DNA of 64,000 nucleotides from Bacillus pseudomycoides (GCF_002551005.1 NZ_NVOY01000001.1:71888-135887); one strand, 5' to 3'; positions 42,233 to 53,409 are shown, counted from the first letter of the stretch. The notes: generated by a model not told the origin, from the sequence alone. Numbers and translations are program-made.

Positions 42233-44593
42233 CTATTTCAGTTCTACAACTGTAACACCAAGGCCGCCTTCGCTCATATCACCATATCGGAAGCTTTTCA
42301 CACCGCGATGTTTTTTTAAGTAATCTTGTACACCTTGACGCAATGCTCCGGTTCCTTTTCCGTGAATAATTGAAACGCGCGGATAGCTTGCAAGCTGCGC
42401 ATCATCTAAATATTTTTCTACACGTGCTAGCGCATCTTCAAAACGTTCACCGCGAAGATCGAGTTCTAACGAAACGTGATAATCTCTTCCTTTTACCGCT
42501 GTCACTGCTTTTTTCTCAACAGGATTTGGTGTATTAATATATTCCATATCGGACTCTTTCACTTTCATCTTCAAAATTCCGATTTGGACGTTCCATTCGT
42601 TGTCGCTTACTTTTTTCAGAAGCTGACCTTTTTGACCAAACGTTAATACTTTTACTTCGTCGCCTGGTCTTAATACTTGTTTTGGCGCTGTATTTTTCAC
42701 TTTTGTTTTTTGTTTTTTCACAAGCTCCGGCGCTGCCCCTGCCAAGCGGCTTTTCGCTTCAATGAGCTCATGATCTTTAATATCAGCAAGCTTTGCTTTT
42801 CGCAATTGACGAAGTTCACGAATAATTTCTTCCGCTTCTTTCTTCGCCAATTCGACTTTTTCTTCGCCTTCTTTTTGTGCTTTTAGTAATCTTTCATCAC
42901 GCTCTTCGTTAAATTCGATAATTTGACGTTGCAGTTCTTTATGAAGTTTTTCGGATTGCTTACGAAGCTCTTCTGCTTCATTCCACTCACGCTCAGCGTT
43001 CTTTTGGCTTTCTTCAAGCTTCGCTATCATATTTTCTACTTTATTTGATTCTGTACCAATATGACCACGAGCACGATCAATTACACGGTCAGATAATCCA
43101 AGACGTTTTGAAATTTCAAATGCGTTGCTTCGCCCTGGCACACCGATTAACAATTTATACGTTGGGCTTAATGTGTTTACATCAAACTCCACACTCGCAT
43201 TAATGACTTGCTCACGATTATAGCCGTATGCTTTTAACTCAGGGTAATGCGTCGTTGCTACAACGCGCGCACCACGGTTATATACTTCATCTAAAATTGA
43301 AATGGCAAGTGCAGCCCCTTCTTGCGGATCTGTCCCTGCTCCTAATTCATCAAACAATACTAAGCTTTCAAAGTCAGCTTGTTCTAAAATATCAACAATG
43401 TTTACCATATGAGATGAGAATGTACTTAAGCTTTGCTCAATCGATTGCTCATCCCCAATATCAGCAAACACATTTTTAAACACACAAATTTCGGACTCAT
43501 CTAAAACAGGAATGTGCAAACCAGATTGCGCCATTAAAATACAAATCCCTACCGTTTTTAATGTAACGGTTTTACCCCCTGTATTCGGTCCGGTAATAAC
43601 AATTGTTGTAAAGTCTTTTCCAAGCACAATATCATTTGGCACGACAACTTTCGGATCAATAAGCGGATGACGCGCTTGACGTAAGTTCATATAACGCTCA
43701 TTATTCAAAATTGGCTTTGTTGCTTTTACTCGTTTTGCATAGAAAGCTTTTGCGAAAATGAAATCAAGTTCTGCCACAATATCAACGTTCTCTAAGATAA
43801 TATCAGCCTCAACTGCTACTTCTTCTGTTAACATCATTAAAATGCGTTCTACTTCTTGTTTTTCTTTCACGCGCGCTTCTTGAAGTGCGTTATTCAGTTC
43901 TACAATGACTTGCGGTTCGATAAATAACGTTTGACCAGAAGCAGATTGGTCATGAACGATACCACCATATACACCGCGATATTCTTGTTTAACTGGAATT
44001 ACATAGCGATCGTTACGAATTGTTACAATTGCATCTGACAACATCTTCTGTGCGTTTGAAGAGCGCGTCATGTTTTCTAACTTTTCACGAATGCGACTTT
44101 CTGCTGTGCGAATTTGCTGGCGGATACCACGTAGTTTTTCACTCGCACTATCAACTACTTCTCCGCCATCACTAATACAATTTGTAATTTTCTTTTCTAA
44201 ATCATATAAAGATACAATGCGCGCTACATACGTATCTAAAATCGGCAGTTCCACACCATTTTCAATCATATCTTCAATAAATCGTTTCATCTGGCGACTG
44301 CCATACATCGTACTTGCAATATCTAAAAGTTCATGCGGACTTAACATACTACCAATTTTCGCACGCTTTACATTTGGACGAACATCAAAAATCCCGCCAA
44401 GCGGCACATGTCCTTTTAAACGGATGACTTTCGCAGCCTCATCTGTTGTTTCCTGCATTTCTACCACTTCTTCGTAATCTGTGCTTGGCACAAGACCTTT
44501 TACTTTATCTCGTCCAAGTGAAGAAGCAACGTGTTCAAGTAATTGTTCTTTTACTTTTTCATATTCTAATACACGCAACGTTCGTTCCAACAT
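42233..44593 (-). CDS. mutS2: MutS2 (endonuclease / ribosome rescue factor)
   Basis: This 786-residue protein has the MutS core and ATPase: Walker [10 protein letters not shown] (about residue 335), Walker B-type [13 protein letters not shown], then a coiled coil (about 520-640). A KOW-like segment follows, then the C-terminal Smr nuclease domain ([11 protein letters not shown] and [10 protein letters not shown]). In Bacillus it acts on stalled or collided ribosomes and suppresses recombination. It lies 20 bp after polX in the conserved polX-mutS2 pair. Confidence 0.95.
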   Translation of the reverse strand: MLERTLRVLEYEKVKEQLLEHVASSLGRDKVKGLVPSTDYEEVVEMQETTDEAAKVIRLKGHVPLGGIFDVRPNVKRAKIGSMLSPHELLDIASTMYGSRQMKRFIEDMIENGVELPILDTYVARIVSLYDLEKKITNCISDGGEVVDSASEKLRGIRQQIRTAESRIREKLENMTRSSNAQKMLSDAIVTIRNDRYVIPVKQEYRGVYGGIVHDQSASGQTLFIEPQVIVELNNALQEARVKEKQEVERILMMLTEEVAVEADIILENVDIVAELDFIFAKAFYAKRVKATKPILNNERYMNLRQARHPLIDPKVVVPNDIVLGKDFTTIVITGPNTGGKTVTLKTVGICILMAQSGLHIPVLDESEICVFKNVFADIGDEQSIEQSLSTFSSHMVNIVDILEQADFESLVLFDELGAGTDPQEGAALAISILDEVYNRGARVVATTHYPELKAYGYNREQVINASVEFDVNTLSPTYKLLIGVPGRSNAFEISKRLGLSDRVIDRARGHIGTESNKVENMIAKLEESQKNAEREWNEAEELRKQSEKLHKELQRQIIEFNEERDERLLKAQKEGEEKVELAKKEAEEIIRELRQLRKAKLADIKDHELIEAKSRLAGAAPELVKKQKTKVKNTAPKQVLRPGDEVKVLTFGQKGQLLKKVSDNEWNVQIGILKMKVKESDMEYINTPNPVEKKAVTAVKGRDYHVSLELDLRGERFEDALARVEKYLDDAQLASYPRVSIIHGKGTGALRQGVQDYLKKHRGVKSFRYGDMSEGGLGVTVVELK

Positions 44594-44613
44594 AGTTGCA
44601 CGTCCCCCTTGTG

Positions 44614-46332
44614 TTACTTATTACGCTTAATATAATCTAATAAACGTTCAATATCCCACGTGTTAATGACTGTATCTTTTTGAATCCAACCTTTGCGCGC
44701 AGCTGCAGCGCCAATTTCCATATCCTCTAACATTTCAAGCGTATGAGCATCTGTATTAATGGCGATTTTCACACCCGCATCTTGCGCTTGCTTTAGCAGC
44801 TTCGCACTTAAGTCTAAACGGTTTGGATTTGCATTTAATTCAAGTACTGTATTTGTTTCTTTCGCAAGCTCAATTAATAAATCTGTATCAACATCATAGC
44901 CTTCGCGGCGACCAATTAAGCGGCCTGTCGGATGCGCAATCATTGTTACATGATGATTTTCAATTGCAACGCGCAGGCGCTTCATAATTGTTTCACGGTC
45001 TTGTGAGAAACTAGAATGAATGGCCCCGATCACATAATCAAGCTCTGCTAATACGTCATCATCAAAATCAAGTGTTGCATCTGGTAAAATGTCCATTTCA
45101 ATACCGCGTAAAATAGTGATATCCGGATACTTTTCATTTATACGTTCAATTTCTTTTCCTTGTTCACGAAGGCGCTCTTTCGTTAATCCATTGGCCACTT
45201 TCAAGTACTGAGAATGATCCGTAATCGCCATATACTTATATCCACGAGCACGGCATGCTTGTACCATTTCTTCAATAGAAAAAGCACCATCACTCCACGT
45301 TGTATGCATATGTAAATCACCTTGAATATGAGAGAACTGAACGAAATTCGGATATTGCTCAATTAGATCAATCTCTTTTCCATCTTCACGTACTTCTGGT
45401 GGGATGAATGGAAGTCCAAAGTGTGCAAAAAATGCTTCTTCTGTTTCGAATGTCTGCACTTCTCCCGTTTCTAAGTTTTCAATGCCGTATTCACTAATTT
45501 TCTCGCCCTTATCTTTGGCAATTTGGCGCATTCTTACATTATGGTCTTTTGAACCAGTGAAATGGTGAAGAGTAGTAATAAATTCTTCCGGCCTCACAAG
45601 ACGGAAATCGATTGAAATATCGTACTCGTACTGAAGGCGTACAGAAACCTTTGTATCACCGCTTGCGATCACTTCAATCATATTATCAAACTGCAGTAAA
45701 TGCTCGCGTACTTTTTCTGGTTCTGTTGTCGCAATAATAAAATCCAAATCTTTCACTGTTTCACGAACGCGGCGTAAACTACCAGCACGAGAATAGCGAA
45801 TAATTTCTGGTATATTCGACAATTTCCTCTCTATTTCCCCGGCAATAGGAAGTACCATTGCTATCGGAAGGCGTTCTGGTCGAGAGCCAACCTGCGCGAT
45901 TGCCTCTAATATTTTCTCTTCCGTTTTCTTACCGAACCCAGCAAGTGCTTGAACTTGCTTTTCCTCGCAAGCTTTCTTTAATGTTTCCATATCTACAACG
46001 CCAAGTTCTTTATATAACTTCGCGACTTTTTTTCCGCCAAGACCTGGTAATTTTAAAAGCGGTAATAAGCTGCTCGGCACTTCTTTTTCAAGCTCTGTAA
46101 GCACTTCTGATGTTCCAACTTCAATATATTCTGCAATAACGGCCGCTGTCCCTTTTCCAATGCCCGGTATTTTTGTAAAATCTTCAATTTCTGAAAGGCT
46201 GCGATCATCGCTTTCTAACGCAGCTGCTGCTTTACGAAATGCTGATATTTTAAAAGGATTTTCCCCTTTTAGTTCCATGAAAAGTGCAATCGTCTCAAGT
46301 AGTTTAATCACTTGTTTTTTATTTACTTTCAT
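44614..46332 (-). CDS. polX: DNA polymerase X / 3'-5' exonuclease
   Basis: This 572-residue PolX has an N-terminal 8-kDa-like and HhH region ([24 protein letters not shown]), a Pol beta nucleotidyltransferase palm with [18 protein letters not shown], and a C-terminal PHP phosphoesterase (about 335-570, [12 protein letters not shown] and [11 protein letters not shown]) that gives 3'-5' exonuclease and AP-site activity. The architecture is complete, for base-excision repair. Confidence 0.95.
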   Translation of the reverse strand: MKVNKKQVIKLLETIALFMELKGENPFKISAFRKAAAALESDDRSLSEIEDFTKIPGIGKGTAAVIAEYIEVGTSEVLTELEKEVPSSLLPLLKLPGLGGKKVAKLYKELGVVDMETLKKACEEKQVQALAGFGKKTEEKILEAIAQVGSRPERLPIAMVLPIAGEIERKLSNIPEIIRYSRAGSLRRVRETVKDLDFIIATTEPEKVREHLLQFDNMIEVIASGDTKVSVRLQYEYDISIDFRLVRPEEFITTLHHFTGSKDHNVRMRQIAKDKGEKISEYGIENLETGEVQTFETEEAFFAHFGLPFIPPEVREDGKEIDLIEQYPNFVQFSHIQGDLHMHTTWSDGAFSIEEMVQACRARGYKYMAITDHSQYLKVANGLTKERLREQGKEIERINEKYPDITILRGIEMDILPDATLDFDDDVLAELDYVIGAIHSSFSQDRETIMKRLRVAIENHHVTMIAHPTGRLIGRREGYDVDTDLLIELAKETNTVLELNANPNRLDLSAKLLKQAQDAGVKIAINTDAHTLEMLEDMEIGAAAARKGWIQKDTVINTWDIERLLDYIKRNK

Positions 46333-46361
46333 TCTTCTCCCGCCTTCCCATCATAGAAAAA

Positions 46362-46388
46362 AACTTCTCTTTCTAAAGAAGAGAAGTT
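46362..46388 (-). terminator. Terminator overlapping the cvpA stop
   Basis: AACTTCTCTT and AAGAGAAGTT arms with a 7-base loop and a T-rich tail on the minus strand. It may attenuate transcription from zapA-cvpA into polX-mutS2. Confidence 0.7.
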
Positions 46389-46926
46389 ATACTTTGCTGC
46401 CTGTCTGCCATAATTCCTTAACTTTTTCAGAAAGAATCGGTGTATCATTTACTATTACTTTGCTTATTGTTGATGTATTAAGCGACGTTTGTACTTGTTG
46501 AACCGGAAGTACCGTACCGATCACAATTAATACAAACAATATAATATACACTTCTAAAAAACCTAAAATCGCTCCACCTAATGCGTTAACCTGTTTCACA
46601 ACAGGGATTTCTGTAAACATGTTCAAAAGCTGTCCAAGCAATGTTAGTGCGATTTTTGTAGTGATAAATAACGCAATAAACGCAATGGCTTGGTAAAAGA
46701 CTGTTTCCATGCTATTTGCATCGATCCAATTCGGCACATTTACTTCTTGCTTAAATGGATACGGAATAATTTTTTGCAATGCAGGTGCTAAATCTTTGCA
46801 ATACCAATATGCTACAAGATAAGCAATAATAAAGCTTGCTAATTTTACAAGTTGTAGTACTAGACCTCTTCTTAAACCAAGAAGAAATCCCATAACAAGC
46901 AGTAAAATGATTATAATATCAACCAT
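46387..46926 (-). CDS. CvpA-family membrane protein
   Basis: This 179-residue protein has four hydrophobic helices and the CvpA signature LLVMGFLLGLRRGLVLQLVK. It occupies the B. subtilis yshB position between zapA and polX, 1 bp after zapA. CvpA homologues are linked to envelope stress or colicin V production, with no defined mechanism. Confidence 0.9.
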   Translation of the reverse strand: MVDIIIILLLVMGFLLGLRRGLVLQLVKLASFIIAYLVAYWYCKDLAPALQKIIPYPFKQEVNVPNWIDANSMETVFYQAIAFIALFITTKIALTLLGQLLNMFTEIPVVKQVNALGGAILGFLEVYIILFVLIVIGTVLPVQQVQTSLNTSTISKVIVNDTPILSEKVKELWQTGSKV

Positions 46927-46927
46927 G

Positions 46928-47197
46928 TTATTCCATTCCTTTTTGTCTCATTCTTTCTTTCAGCTTTTCATTTTCTTCTTTTAATTTTATATAATCATGC
47001 ACGACATTGACTGCTGTCAACACCGCCAATCGATTTGTGTCAAGCGAAGGATTCTTAGCATTCAGTTCGCGCATTTTATCATCCACAATCGCCGCGACAA
47101 TGCGTATATGACTTGTGCTTTCATCGCCAACAACTGAATATTGTTGACCGTAAATTTCTACATTAATTCGACTTCGATTTCCCTTTTGTTGTGACAA
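46928..47197 (-). CDS. zapA: Cell division protein ZapA
   Basis: This 89-residue protein bundles FtsZ filaments. N-terminal segment [14 protein letters not shown], then the long coiled coil ending [16 protein letters not shown]. The start is the TTG at 47197 (SQQKG...), which has GGAGG eight bases upstream; a TTG 15 bases further upstream would overlap that RBS. Confidence 0.93.
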   Translation of the reverse strand: MSQQKGNRSRINVEIYGQQYSVVGDESTSHIRIVAAIVDDKMRELNAKNPSLDTNRLAVLTAVNVVHDYIKLKEENEKLKERMRQKGME

Positions 47198-47321
47198 CTT
47201 ACTGTCCTCCAATCCCGTACAGAATCCTAAAGATTATCATACCATGAAAAAACATCATATGGAAACAGAAACAACAATTCGATATGATAAAAATATAAAT
47301 AATGAAAAAGGAGCAACCATT

Positions 47322-48260
47322 TTGTCAAATTCTATTGTTATTCAAGTAAGCTCTGCGGTTATAGAAGACATGAAAACAAGGTACGCACAAGCAATACAAC
47401 CAAAAATCCCTCAAGGTGGTGTCTTCATGGCAAAGGTTCCATCTTGCACAATTACAGCCTATAAATCAGGGAAAGTCATGTTTCAAGGTGGACGGGCGAC
47501 AGAAGAAGCGAGTCAGTGGCAAGCAAATGCCGCGCCCCCAAAAGCTTCTGTCAAAAAAAGTGTAGACAATCATGCCTACGCACCACCAGCTTCTATCGCT
47601 ACCATGTCTATTCTTGGTTCAGACGAAGTCGGAACAGGAGACTATTTTGGACCGATGACAGTTGTTGCGGTATACGTCGATGCGACGCAAATTCCATTAT
47701 TAAAAGAACTCGGCGTTAAGGACTCAAAAAACTTAAACGATACACAAATTTGTGAAATTGCAAAACAACTACTAGCAGTTGTTCCTTACAGCTCTCTTGT
47801 TCTGCATAACGAAAAATATAACGAAATGTTTGAGAAAGGCCATAATCAAGGACAACTAAAAGCACTGCTTCATAATAAAGCTATTACAAACTTATTGGCT
47901 AAAATGACACCAACGAAACCAGAAGGCATCTTAATTGATCAGTTCACACAACCGACTACATATTATAAATATCTAGCCAAACAAAAAAACGTTCAGCGCG
48001 AAAATGTCTATTTCGCTACAAAAGGCGAAAGTGTACATATCGCTGTTGCAGCGGCTTCCATTTTGGCCCGTTATTCATTTGTGAAACAGTTTGCTGAACT
48101 AAGCAAAAAAGCAGGCATGAAACTTCCGAAAGGCGCTGGGAAACAAGTCGATATCGCAGCAGCGAAATTGATTCAAAAGCTTGGGAAAGAAAGATTACCT
48201 GAGTTTGTGAAATTACATTTTGCGAATACGGAAAAGGCGTTTCGATTGTTGAAGAAATAG
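47322..48260 (+). CDS. rnhC: Ribonuclease HIII
   Basis: This 312-residue enzyme cuts RNA in RNA-DNA hybrids. It has the N-terminal TBP-like substrate-binding domain (about 1-85) and the RNase H2-fold catalytic domain with GSDEVGTGDYFGPM, KDSKNLND, ILIDQFT and AAASILARY. The start is the TTG at 47322 with AAAAAGGAG; the ATG at 47244 has no RBS. It is divergent from zapA, as in B. subtilis. Confidence 0.95.
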   Translation: MSNSIVIQVSSAVIEDMKTRYAQAIQPKIPQGGVFMAKVPSCTITAYKSGKVMFQGGRATEEASQWQANAAPPKASVKKSVDNHAYAPPASIATMSILGSDEVGTGDYFGPMTVVAVYVDATQIPLLKELGVKDSKNLNDTQICEIAKQLLAVVPYSSLVLHNEKYNEMFEKGHNQGQLKALLHNKAITNLLAKMTPTKPEGILIDQFTQPTTYYKYLAKQKNVQRENVYFATKGESVHIAVAAASILARYSFVKQFAELSKKAGMKLPKGAGKQVDIAAAKLIQKLGKERLPEFVKLHFANTEKAFRLLKK

Positions 48261-48310
48261 TTATTTCCCAGTATGGACAGGATGCGTATAGGCTAAACAA
48301 GGAGCTCATT

Positions 48311-48391
48311 CAATATTTCGGCGCTTTTTTCGATATATCGGCGCTAACGCATCATTTATCGGCGACTTTTACAATATATCGGCGCTTCGAC
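48311..48391. repeat. Four-unit TATCGGCG array with 20-21 bp period
   Basis: The core TTTCGGCG/TATCGGCG starts at 48316, 48336, 48357 and 48377, each preceded by an A/T-rich CAATAT/CGATAT-like block. A degenerate fifth unit (TTCCGACG) follows near 48407. The array lies in the rnhC-lipoprotein convergent spacer with no gene. Confidence 0.7.
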
Positions 48392-48465
48392 ACAATTTAA
48401 AGACATTCCGACGATATTCGACATACGAGTGGTCGATCCGCTAAACTGGATCACACAAAAAAGTG

Positions 48466-48505
48466 AAATGAGCTGACTAAAAAATAGACTTTAGTCAGCT
48501 CATTT
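48466..48505. terminator. Bidirectional terminator between rnhC and the lipoprotein gene
   Basis: AAATGAGCTGACTAA and TTAGTCAGCTCATTT are perfect 15-base arms with T-runs on the plus strand and A-rich sequence on the other side. Confidence 0.88.
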
Positions 48506-48512
48506 GTTTTTA

Positions 48513-48983
48513 CTACTCTGTTTTAAACTTCTCTGCAACTTTTTTTGAGACTTCTTTTAAATCATAAAACTCAACACGTTCTTTCTCTGGCGTATCTTTA
48601 TGCCCAATTACAATGTCTCCGTCATCTTCTACCCAAACAAAGTATTTTCCAATTGATCCATCACTATAATCAATAGACATATTGTAATGAATAGCCAATT
48701 TAGCTGCTTCATCTAGTGATAATGTTTTCGGCTCATCACCGTTTTCCGCCAATCCAACCTGCTCCATCGCAGATACAAGTTGTTTCATGTCTTCTGCTTT
48801 TTTCAATACTTTCGTCCCTTTTGGTTTCGTAGATGTCAGCTGAATTTCCTTTATCTCTTTTCCTTGAAACGTAACAACCTCTGCCTCTTGTGATGTTGGA
48901 ACTACTTTTTCTTGCTTCTCATTTCCACATGCACTTAAACTGATTAGCATGATTGCTAAGAAACATACCATTCTTTTTTTCAT
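48513..48983 (-). CDS. Small lipoprotein, unknown function
   Basis: This 156-residue lipoprotein has signal MKKRMVCFLAIMLISLSAC (lipobox LSAC, Cys 19). The remaining domain of about 130 residues contains EIKEIQLTSTKPKGTKV and DGSIGKYFVWVEDDGD. I chose the ATG at 48983 with GAAAGGAG over the longer frame to 49031. It is a monocistronic surface protein; the family was not recognised. Confidence 0.78.
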   Translation of the reverse strand: MKKRMVCFLAIMLISLSACGNEKQEKVVPTSQEAEVVTFQGKEIKEIQLTSTKPKGTKVLKKAEDMKQLVSAMEQVGLAENGDEPKTLSLDEAAKLAIHYNMSIDYSDGSIGKYFVWVEDDGDIVIGHKDTPEKERVEFYDLKEVSKKVAEKFKTE

Positions 48984-49168
48984 AAATTCAGCTCCTTTCA
49001 CTTCTACGTAATTTTTCTCTTTACATCGCATCTCTTCCTGCCGCTTTTTAATAAGTAGAAAAGAAAGCTATGCTTATGCACTCAGTTTCAATAACGATAT
49101 GTTATATTAACTCCAAATATATGAAACAAAAATTCCTCCTTTACTTTCATTCACATTAACGCTAAGTA

Positions 49169-50089
49169 TTATTCTTTGAAATTTTCCGAGGAACGAGTCT
49201 GTTCTTCACTGACATCCCACAAACGCTTTGCAGCATGCATATCCAAGGCAGGCTCAGATGGTGTTTTCACTTGCTTCTCAGCATAGTAATGGCCGTTATG
49301 GCTGATAATGTCAGGTGATTCCGCCAACCATACCAATGTTTCAGCACCCTGCTCAGGGGTACGAGAGAAAGGTTTCATTACAGCCATGGTTAAGCGAGCT
49401 AACAGTCCATTGTCCTGATTAAAATTCGTCGCCACCAGTCCAGGATCGAAACAATAGGCTGTGACACCGGTTCCCTCCACCCGTCTTGCCAGCTCAGAAG
49501 TGAACAAAATATTAGCAAGCTTTGTCTGACCATAACGCATAGTAGGACCTCCCATTGCCTTCTTAAAGCTACGATAGAGACGCTCTGCACCTAGATCTTC
49601 GAAGTCGATTCCCTTCTTAGCCATCTTATGACCATGGGATGCGGTTGTGATGATGCGAGCGGGTGCACTTTCCTTCAGCCGATCAAGAAGCAAAGTAGTA
49701 AGTAGAAATGGCCCCAAATGATTAACCACCCAGGTCATCTCCAACCCGTCATTCGTCAACTGCCGTGTTTGAAACAAGGCGCCGGCATTATTAATCAGTA
49801 TATCTATTCTAGGACAATGAGCTAAGATATCAGCAGCTACCCGACGTATGGAATGCTGGGAAGCCATATCAGCTATAAATATATCTACCACTGCACTTCC
49901 ATTCGTTGAAGCCTTAATTTGAGTCACAATGTCATTTGCTTTATTCTGATTACGTGCAACAATTCCCAGCTTCGCACCTCGCGCTGCAAGCGCCTTAGCC
50001 GCAGCTAGCCCGATACCACTAGTTGCACCAGTAATTACTACATACTTGCCAAGCACCGTCCACTCTGGATTCGTTGTTATTCCCTCCAT
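49169..50089 (-). CDS. Short-chain dehydrogenase (retinol-dehydrogenase-like SDR)
   Basis: This 306-residue classical SDR has the NAD(P) motif TGATSGIGLA (about residue 20), the acidic DMASQ, the NNAGALF motif, catalytic Ser in TTASHGHK and the YxxxK motif YGQTKLA. Its bases look richer in G+C than its neighbours. The substrate is unknown. It is monocistronic with RBS GGGAGGG. Confidence 0.85.
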   Translation of the reverse strand: MEGITTNPEWTVLGKYVVITGATSGIGLAAAKALAARGAKLGIVARNQNKANDIVTQIKASTNGSAVVDIFIADMASQHSIRRVAADILAHCPRIDILINNAGALFQTRQLTNDGLEMTWVVNHLGPFLLTTLLLDRLKESAPARIITTASHGHKMAKKGIDFEDLGAERLYRSFKKAMGGPTMRYGQTKLANILFTSELARRVEGTGVTAYCFDPGLVATNFNQDNGLLARLTMAVMKPFSRTPEQGAETLVWLAESPDIISHNGHYYAEKQVKTPSEPALDMHAAKRLWDVSEEQTRSSENFKE

Positions 50090-50213
50090 TGTCCCAAAAC
50101 CCTCCCTCTATCTCAGTAAGTTATTCATTTTACTATATATGAAATTTCAGGACGACTATGAACAACAAATTTTCAAATACTCTCACTAGATTGGATTTAC
50201 AGATAATAAATAA

Positions 50214-50245
50214 AAAAATGCGAGAGTTTTTCCTCCCGCATTTTT
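50214..50245 (-). terminator. Terminator after asnS
   Basis: AAAAATGCG and CGCATTTTT arms with GAG/CTC inside close the asnS transcript on the minus strand. Confidence 0.85.
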
Positions 50246-50261
50246 ATTGTTTATTATAATC

Positions 50262-51653
50262 TTAAAACTCCGCAGAACCTGGTGTTCTTGGGAATGGAAT
50301 TACGTCACGAATATTTGCCATACCAGTGATGTACATTAAGAAACGTTCGAAACCTAGACCAAATCCAGCATGTTTTGTACCGCCGTATTTTCTAAGCTCT
50401 AAGTACCACCAGTAGTCTTCTTCGTTCATGCCTAGTTCTTTAATTCTATCTACTAAAACATCCATTCTTTCTTCACGTTGACTTCCGCCGATTAATTCGC
50501 CGATGCCAGGAACTAGAAGATCAGTAGCCGCTACTGTTTTACCATCATCGTTCATACGCATGTAGAATGCTTTAATATCTTTTGGATAATCTGTTACGAA
50601 TACAGGGCGCTTAAAGATTTCCTCTGATAAGTATCTCTCGTGCTCTGTTTGTAAGTCAATACCCCATTCTACTGGGTATTTGAAGTCTGCACCTGATTCT
50701 TGAAGCACTTTAATTGCTTCTGTATATGTGATGCGACCAAAGTCAGAGTTGATTACGTTATTCATGCGCTCAAGAACTGTTTTATCAACAAAGCTGTTGA
50801 AGAATTCCATTTCTTCTGGTGCATGCTCTAATACGTATTTCATTGCATATTTCAGCATATCTTCCGTCAGATTCATTACATCTTCTAATTCAGCAAATGC
50901 AATCTCAGGCTCCAGCATCCAAAACTCAGCAGCATGGCGAGTTGTGTTTGAGTTTTCAGCGCGGAACGTTGGACCAAATGTGTATACATCACGGAACGCT
51001 AATGCATACGCTTCAGCATTCAATTGTCCACTTACTGTTAAGTTTGTTTCTCTGCCAAAGAAATCTTTTGAATCGTCTACTTGTCCATCTTCACCTTTTG
51101 GCACGTTGTTCATGTCATGCGTTGTTACGCGGAACATTTCGCCTGCACCTTCAGTATCACTTCCTGTAATAATTGGTGTATGAACGTGAACAAAACCGCG
51201 CTCTTGGAAGAACTGATGAAGCGCAAAAGCTGCAATAGAACGCACGCGGAACGTTGCTGAGAATGCATTTGTTCTTGGACGTAAATGAGCGATTGTACGT
51301 AAATATTCAAACGTGTGACGCTTCTTTTGTAACGGATAATCAGAATCTGATAATCCCTCGATCTCGATTTTGTCCGCTTTAATTTCAAACGGCTGCTTTG
51401 CAGTTGGCGTTGCGATTAACGTTCCCTCTACTTTAACAGAAGAGCTTAATGGAAGCTTCGTAATTTCAGTAAAGTTATCTAATTCTGTATCGAAGACGAT
51501 TTGAACGCCTTTAAAGAAGCTACCGTCGTTTAATTCGATAAAACCAAATACTTTTGAATCACGTAAGTTACGAATCCAACCTGATACTTGTACTTTTTGG
51601 TCTACATATTTATCAGTTCCTCTATATAGACTTTTTACTAATGTGTTTTCCAT
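50262..51653 (-). CDS. asnS: Asparaginyl-tRNA synthetase
   Basis: This 463-residue class IIb synthetase has an N-terminal OB anticodon-binding domain (about 15-105, [14 protein letters not shown]) and the catalytic core with motif 1, motif 2 ([22 protein letters not shown]) and motif 3 ([13 protein letters not shown]). It is preceded by a T-box leader whose specifier reads AAC, which matches Asn. It has full length. Confidence 0.97.
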   Translation of the reverse strand: MENTLVKSLYRGTDKYVDQKVQVSGWIRNLRDSKVFGFIELNDGSFFKGVQIVFDTELDNFTEITKLPLSSSVKVEGTLIATPTAKQPFEIKADKIEIEGLSDSDYPLQKKRHTFEYLRTIAHLRPRTNAFSATFRVRSIAAFALHQFFQERGFVHVHTPIITGSDTEGAGEMFRVTTHDMNNVPKGEDGQVDDSKDFFGRETNLTVSGQLNAEAYALAFRDVYTFGPTFRAENSNTTRHAAEFWMLEPEIAFAELEDVMNLTEDMLKYAMKYVLEHAPEEMEFFNSFVDKTVLERMNNVINSDFGRITYTEAIKVLQESGADFKYPVEWGIDLQTEHERYLSEEIFKRPVFVTDYPKDIKAFYMRMNDDGKTVAATDLLVPGIGELIGGSQREERMDVLVDRIKELGMNEEDYWWYLELRKYGGTKHAGFGLGFERFLMYITGMANIRDVIPFPRTPGSAEF

Positions 51654-51684
51654 AGTGAAATTCTCCTTTACTTATATTTAAATA

Positions 51685-51950
51685 CAAAAAAACCTTCCAT
51701 CCACAAAGGGACGAAAGGTTAAACTTCGCGGTACCACCCAATTTGTCATAAAGACCAACTCTAACTCGTATGTATTACATACTTCCCGGTTTGTAACAGG
51801 CCGGATTCCCGTCTAAGTCTACTCTTGAATATACAATTCAATTTCGGTTAGCAACTCCAAGGTGTTCTTCACATATACCGCCTCATCAGGCTCGCACCGT
51901 CCCTGACTCGCTTTGGATTATAGTATATACTACTTTTCCTTATCATCGTC
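51685..51950 (-). promoter_or_regulatory. T-box riboswitch of asnS (Asn specifier)
   Basis: The minus-strand leader has a long stem I, the specifier AAC at 51864..51866 (in GAAGAACACC), the T-box TGGGTGGTACCGCG at 51727..51740, and a terminator (AACCTTTCGTCC/GGATGGAAGGTT, 51691..51720) with a T-run. Uncharged tRNA-Asn should stabilise the antiterminator and allow asnS expression. The rest of the 364-bp spacer is AT-rich. Confidence 0.92.
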
Positions 51951-52017
51951 TTTCTTTTGTTAAACTAAAATTAATGTACTACATTCCTTTGAAAGATGCA
52001 AGTCGTCTTTAAAAGAC

Positions 52018-53409
52018 TTACACTTTCAAAGAAAATGCCGTCCCCATATGCGCTTCAATCATCCGAACATGTCCATCTGTTTTTGAAAATGACGGTATGT
52101 AGCAAAGCTCATAGTGTAATGAATTCTGATCCTTCGCCCACACAAGTTCCATCTCCAAATCACGAACGTAAATAGCTTTTGCTTCTCCCTCAGAGAGTAT
52201 TGGCTTATCGTTTAGCTCATCTAGTTCCTTTTCAAAGCCATCAATTACTTGAAACTCTAAAATCTTCCCAGATTGCTGACCAACTTGAATGACCATACTG
52301 TATGTATCTACTCTTTTACCACGATGCAGAGGATGGAACCAAAACCCGTACTGCGATTCACAATTTTCATCTTCCCATACACAATGATGTGATGAATGAC
52401 TTCTCTCTATTAGGAATTGTTCGTCAGCTTTAGGATAACATGCAAATAAAAATTGAAGTGCACACTCTCTTGCTTCCTCTTCTGTTATGACTTCTTTCTT
52501 CCCATCTTTCTGTTCATTATTGATTACACTTATACACTGAAATGTTTCTTGATGAAAACATACTTGAATGGTATGAAACGGCGTTCCTCCTTCCACTTCA
52601 ATATCATTAGCGTAATCTTGCTTCGTCCAAAGTTCCGTTACTTTATCCTCTTTACGGTTCATATAAACTTTTACATATGTATCATCTAAGCCAATTAATT
52701 TTAAAATCTCTCCATTTTGTACAGTGCGGTTCTCTAAGTTATAAAACTGCTGAATGAATCCATTATTATTCTCATATGTATGTAGTTCTCCGTTTGCCCC
52801 TATATCCATAACGTGATCTTTTGGTGCATAAACGAGGTGATATGCATCATCTCCATCTGCAAACACTTCCGTACTAGCCTTCGCAAACAGCAATTCAAAT
52901 CGAAGCGCTTCAATGAATTTTTCTTTTGCTTCTTCTTTTGGAATAAGCTCTTTCGGATACTGCACTTCACACGCTTCTCCTTCAAAAAGGAAATAGTTAA
53001 AACGCCCATCCTTTGCAATCTCAAGCATCACACTAGCATCTGGAAAAGATAAGCTGTATCGTTCATCTCGCAGTTCATAGGAAAGTTGGAACACGTTTTC
53101 CACTTCAATCATTTTTATAAAATAGATAGATTCAACGATATTAGGGGCAAATACTTGTAAAATAGATTGTGCAATCTCACAAACTTCATCATGGGATAAT
53201 GATACACATCTTACTTTCTCTAAATCTCGGCACGTTTGAAAATGCTTTAATCCACCTTTTCCATCAATTTCATAACATGCTACTAATTCTCCTGTTCGCC
53301 GTTCAAACACATTAAACTCATTCTCACCTTCTTCTGAGGTGACCGCAAATAATTGTATGTTCTCATTCATTTTTAAAAATAATTTTATTTGTTCAACTAT
53401 GTTCGTCAT
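52018..53409 (-). CDS. Large PepSY/YcdB-like repeat protein, unknown function
   Basis: This 463-residue protein, rich in Glu and acidic segments, has no signal peptide. Two to three similar blocks of about 110-130 residues recur, each with an alpha-helical start such as EAKEKFIEALRFELLFAKAS or SEGEAKAIYVRDLEMELVWA, followed by a beta-rich part YHLVYAP / YELCYIP. This pattern resembles PepSY or YcdB/YcdC-type repeats. The start ATG at 53409 lies just past a hairpin repeat; the longer frame would be translated from the repeat. Function unknown. Confidence 0.7.
   Translation of the reverse strand: MTNIVEQIKLFLKMNENIQLFAVTSEEGENEFNVFERRTGELVACYEIDGKGGLKHFQTCRDLEKVRCVSLSHDEVCEIAQSILQVFAPNIVESIYFIKMIEVENVFQLSYELRDERYSLSFPDASVMLEIAKDGRFNYFLFEGEACEVQYPKELIPKEEAKEKFIEALRFELLFAKASTEVFADGDDAYHLVYAPKDHVMDIGANGELHTYENNNGFIQQFYNLENRTVQNGEILKLIGLDDTYVKVYMNRKEDKVTELWTKQDYANDIEVEGGTPFHTIQVCFHQETFQCISVINNEQKDGKKEVITEEEARECALQFLFACYPKADEQFLIERSHSSHHCVWEDENCESQYGFWFHPLHRGKRVDTYSMVIQVGQQSGKILEFQVIDGFEKELDELNDKPILSEGEAKAIYVRDLEMELVWAKDQNSLHYELCYIPSFSKTDGHVRMIEAHMGTAFSLKV

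Noticed and set aside
48308-48420. CRISPR array
   Set aside because: The TATCGGCG units are 8 bases with 12-base gaps, too short for CRISPR repeats and spacers, and no cas gene is present.
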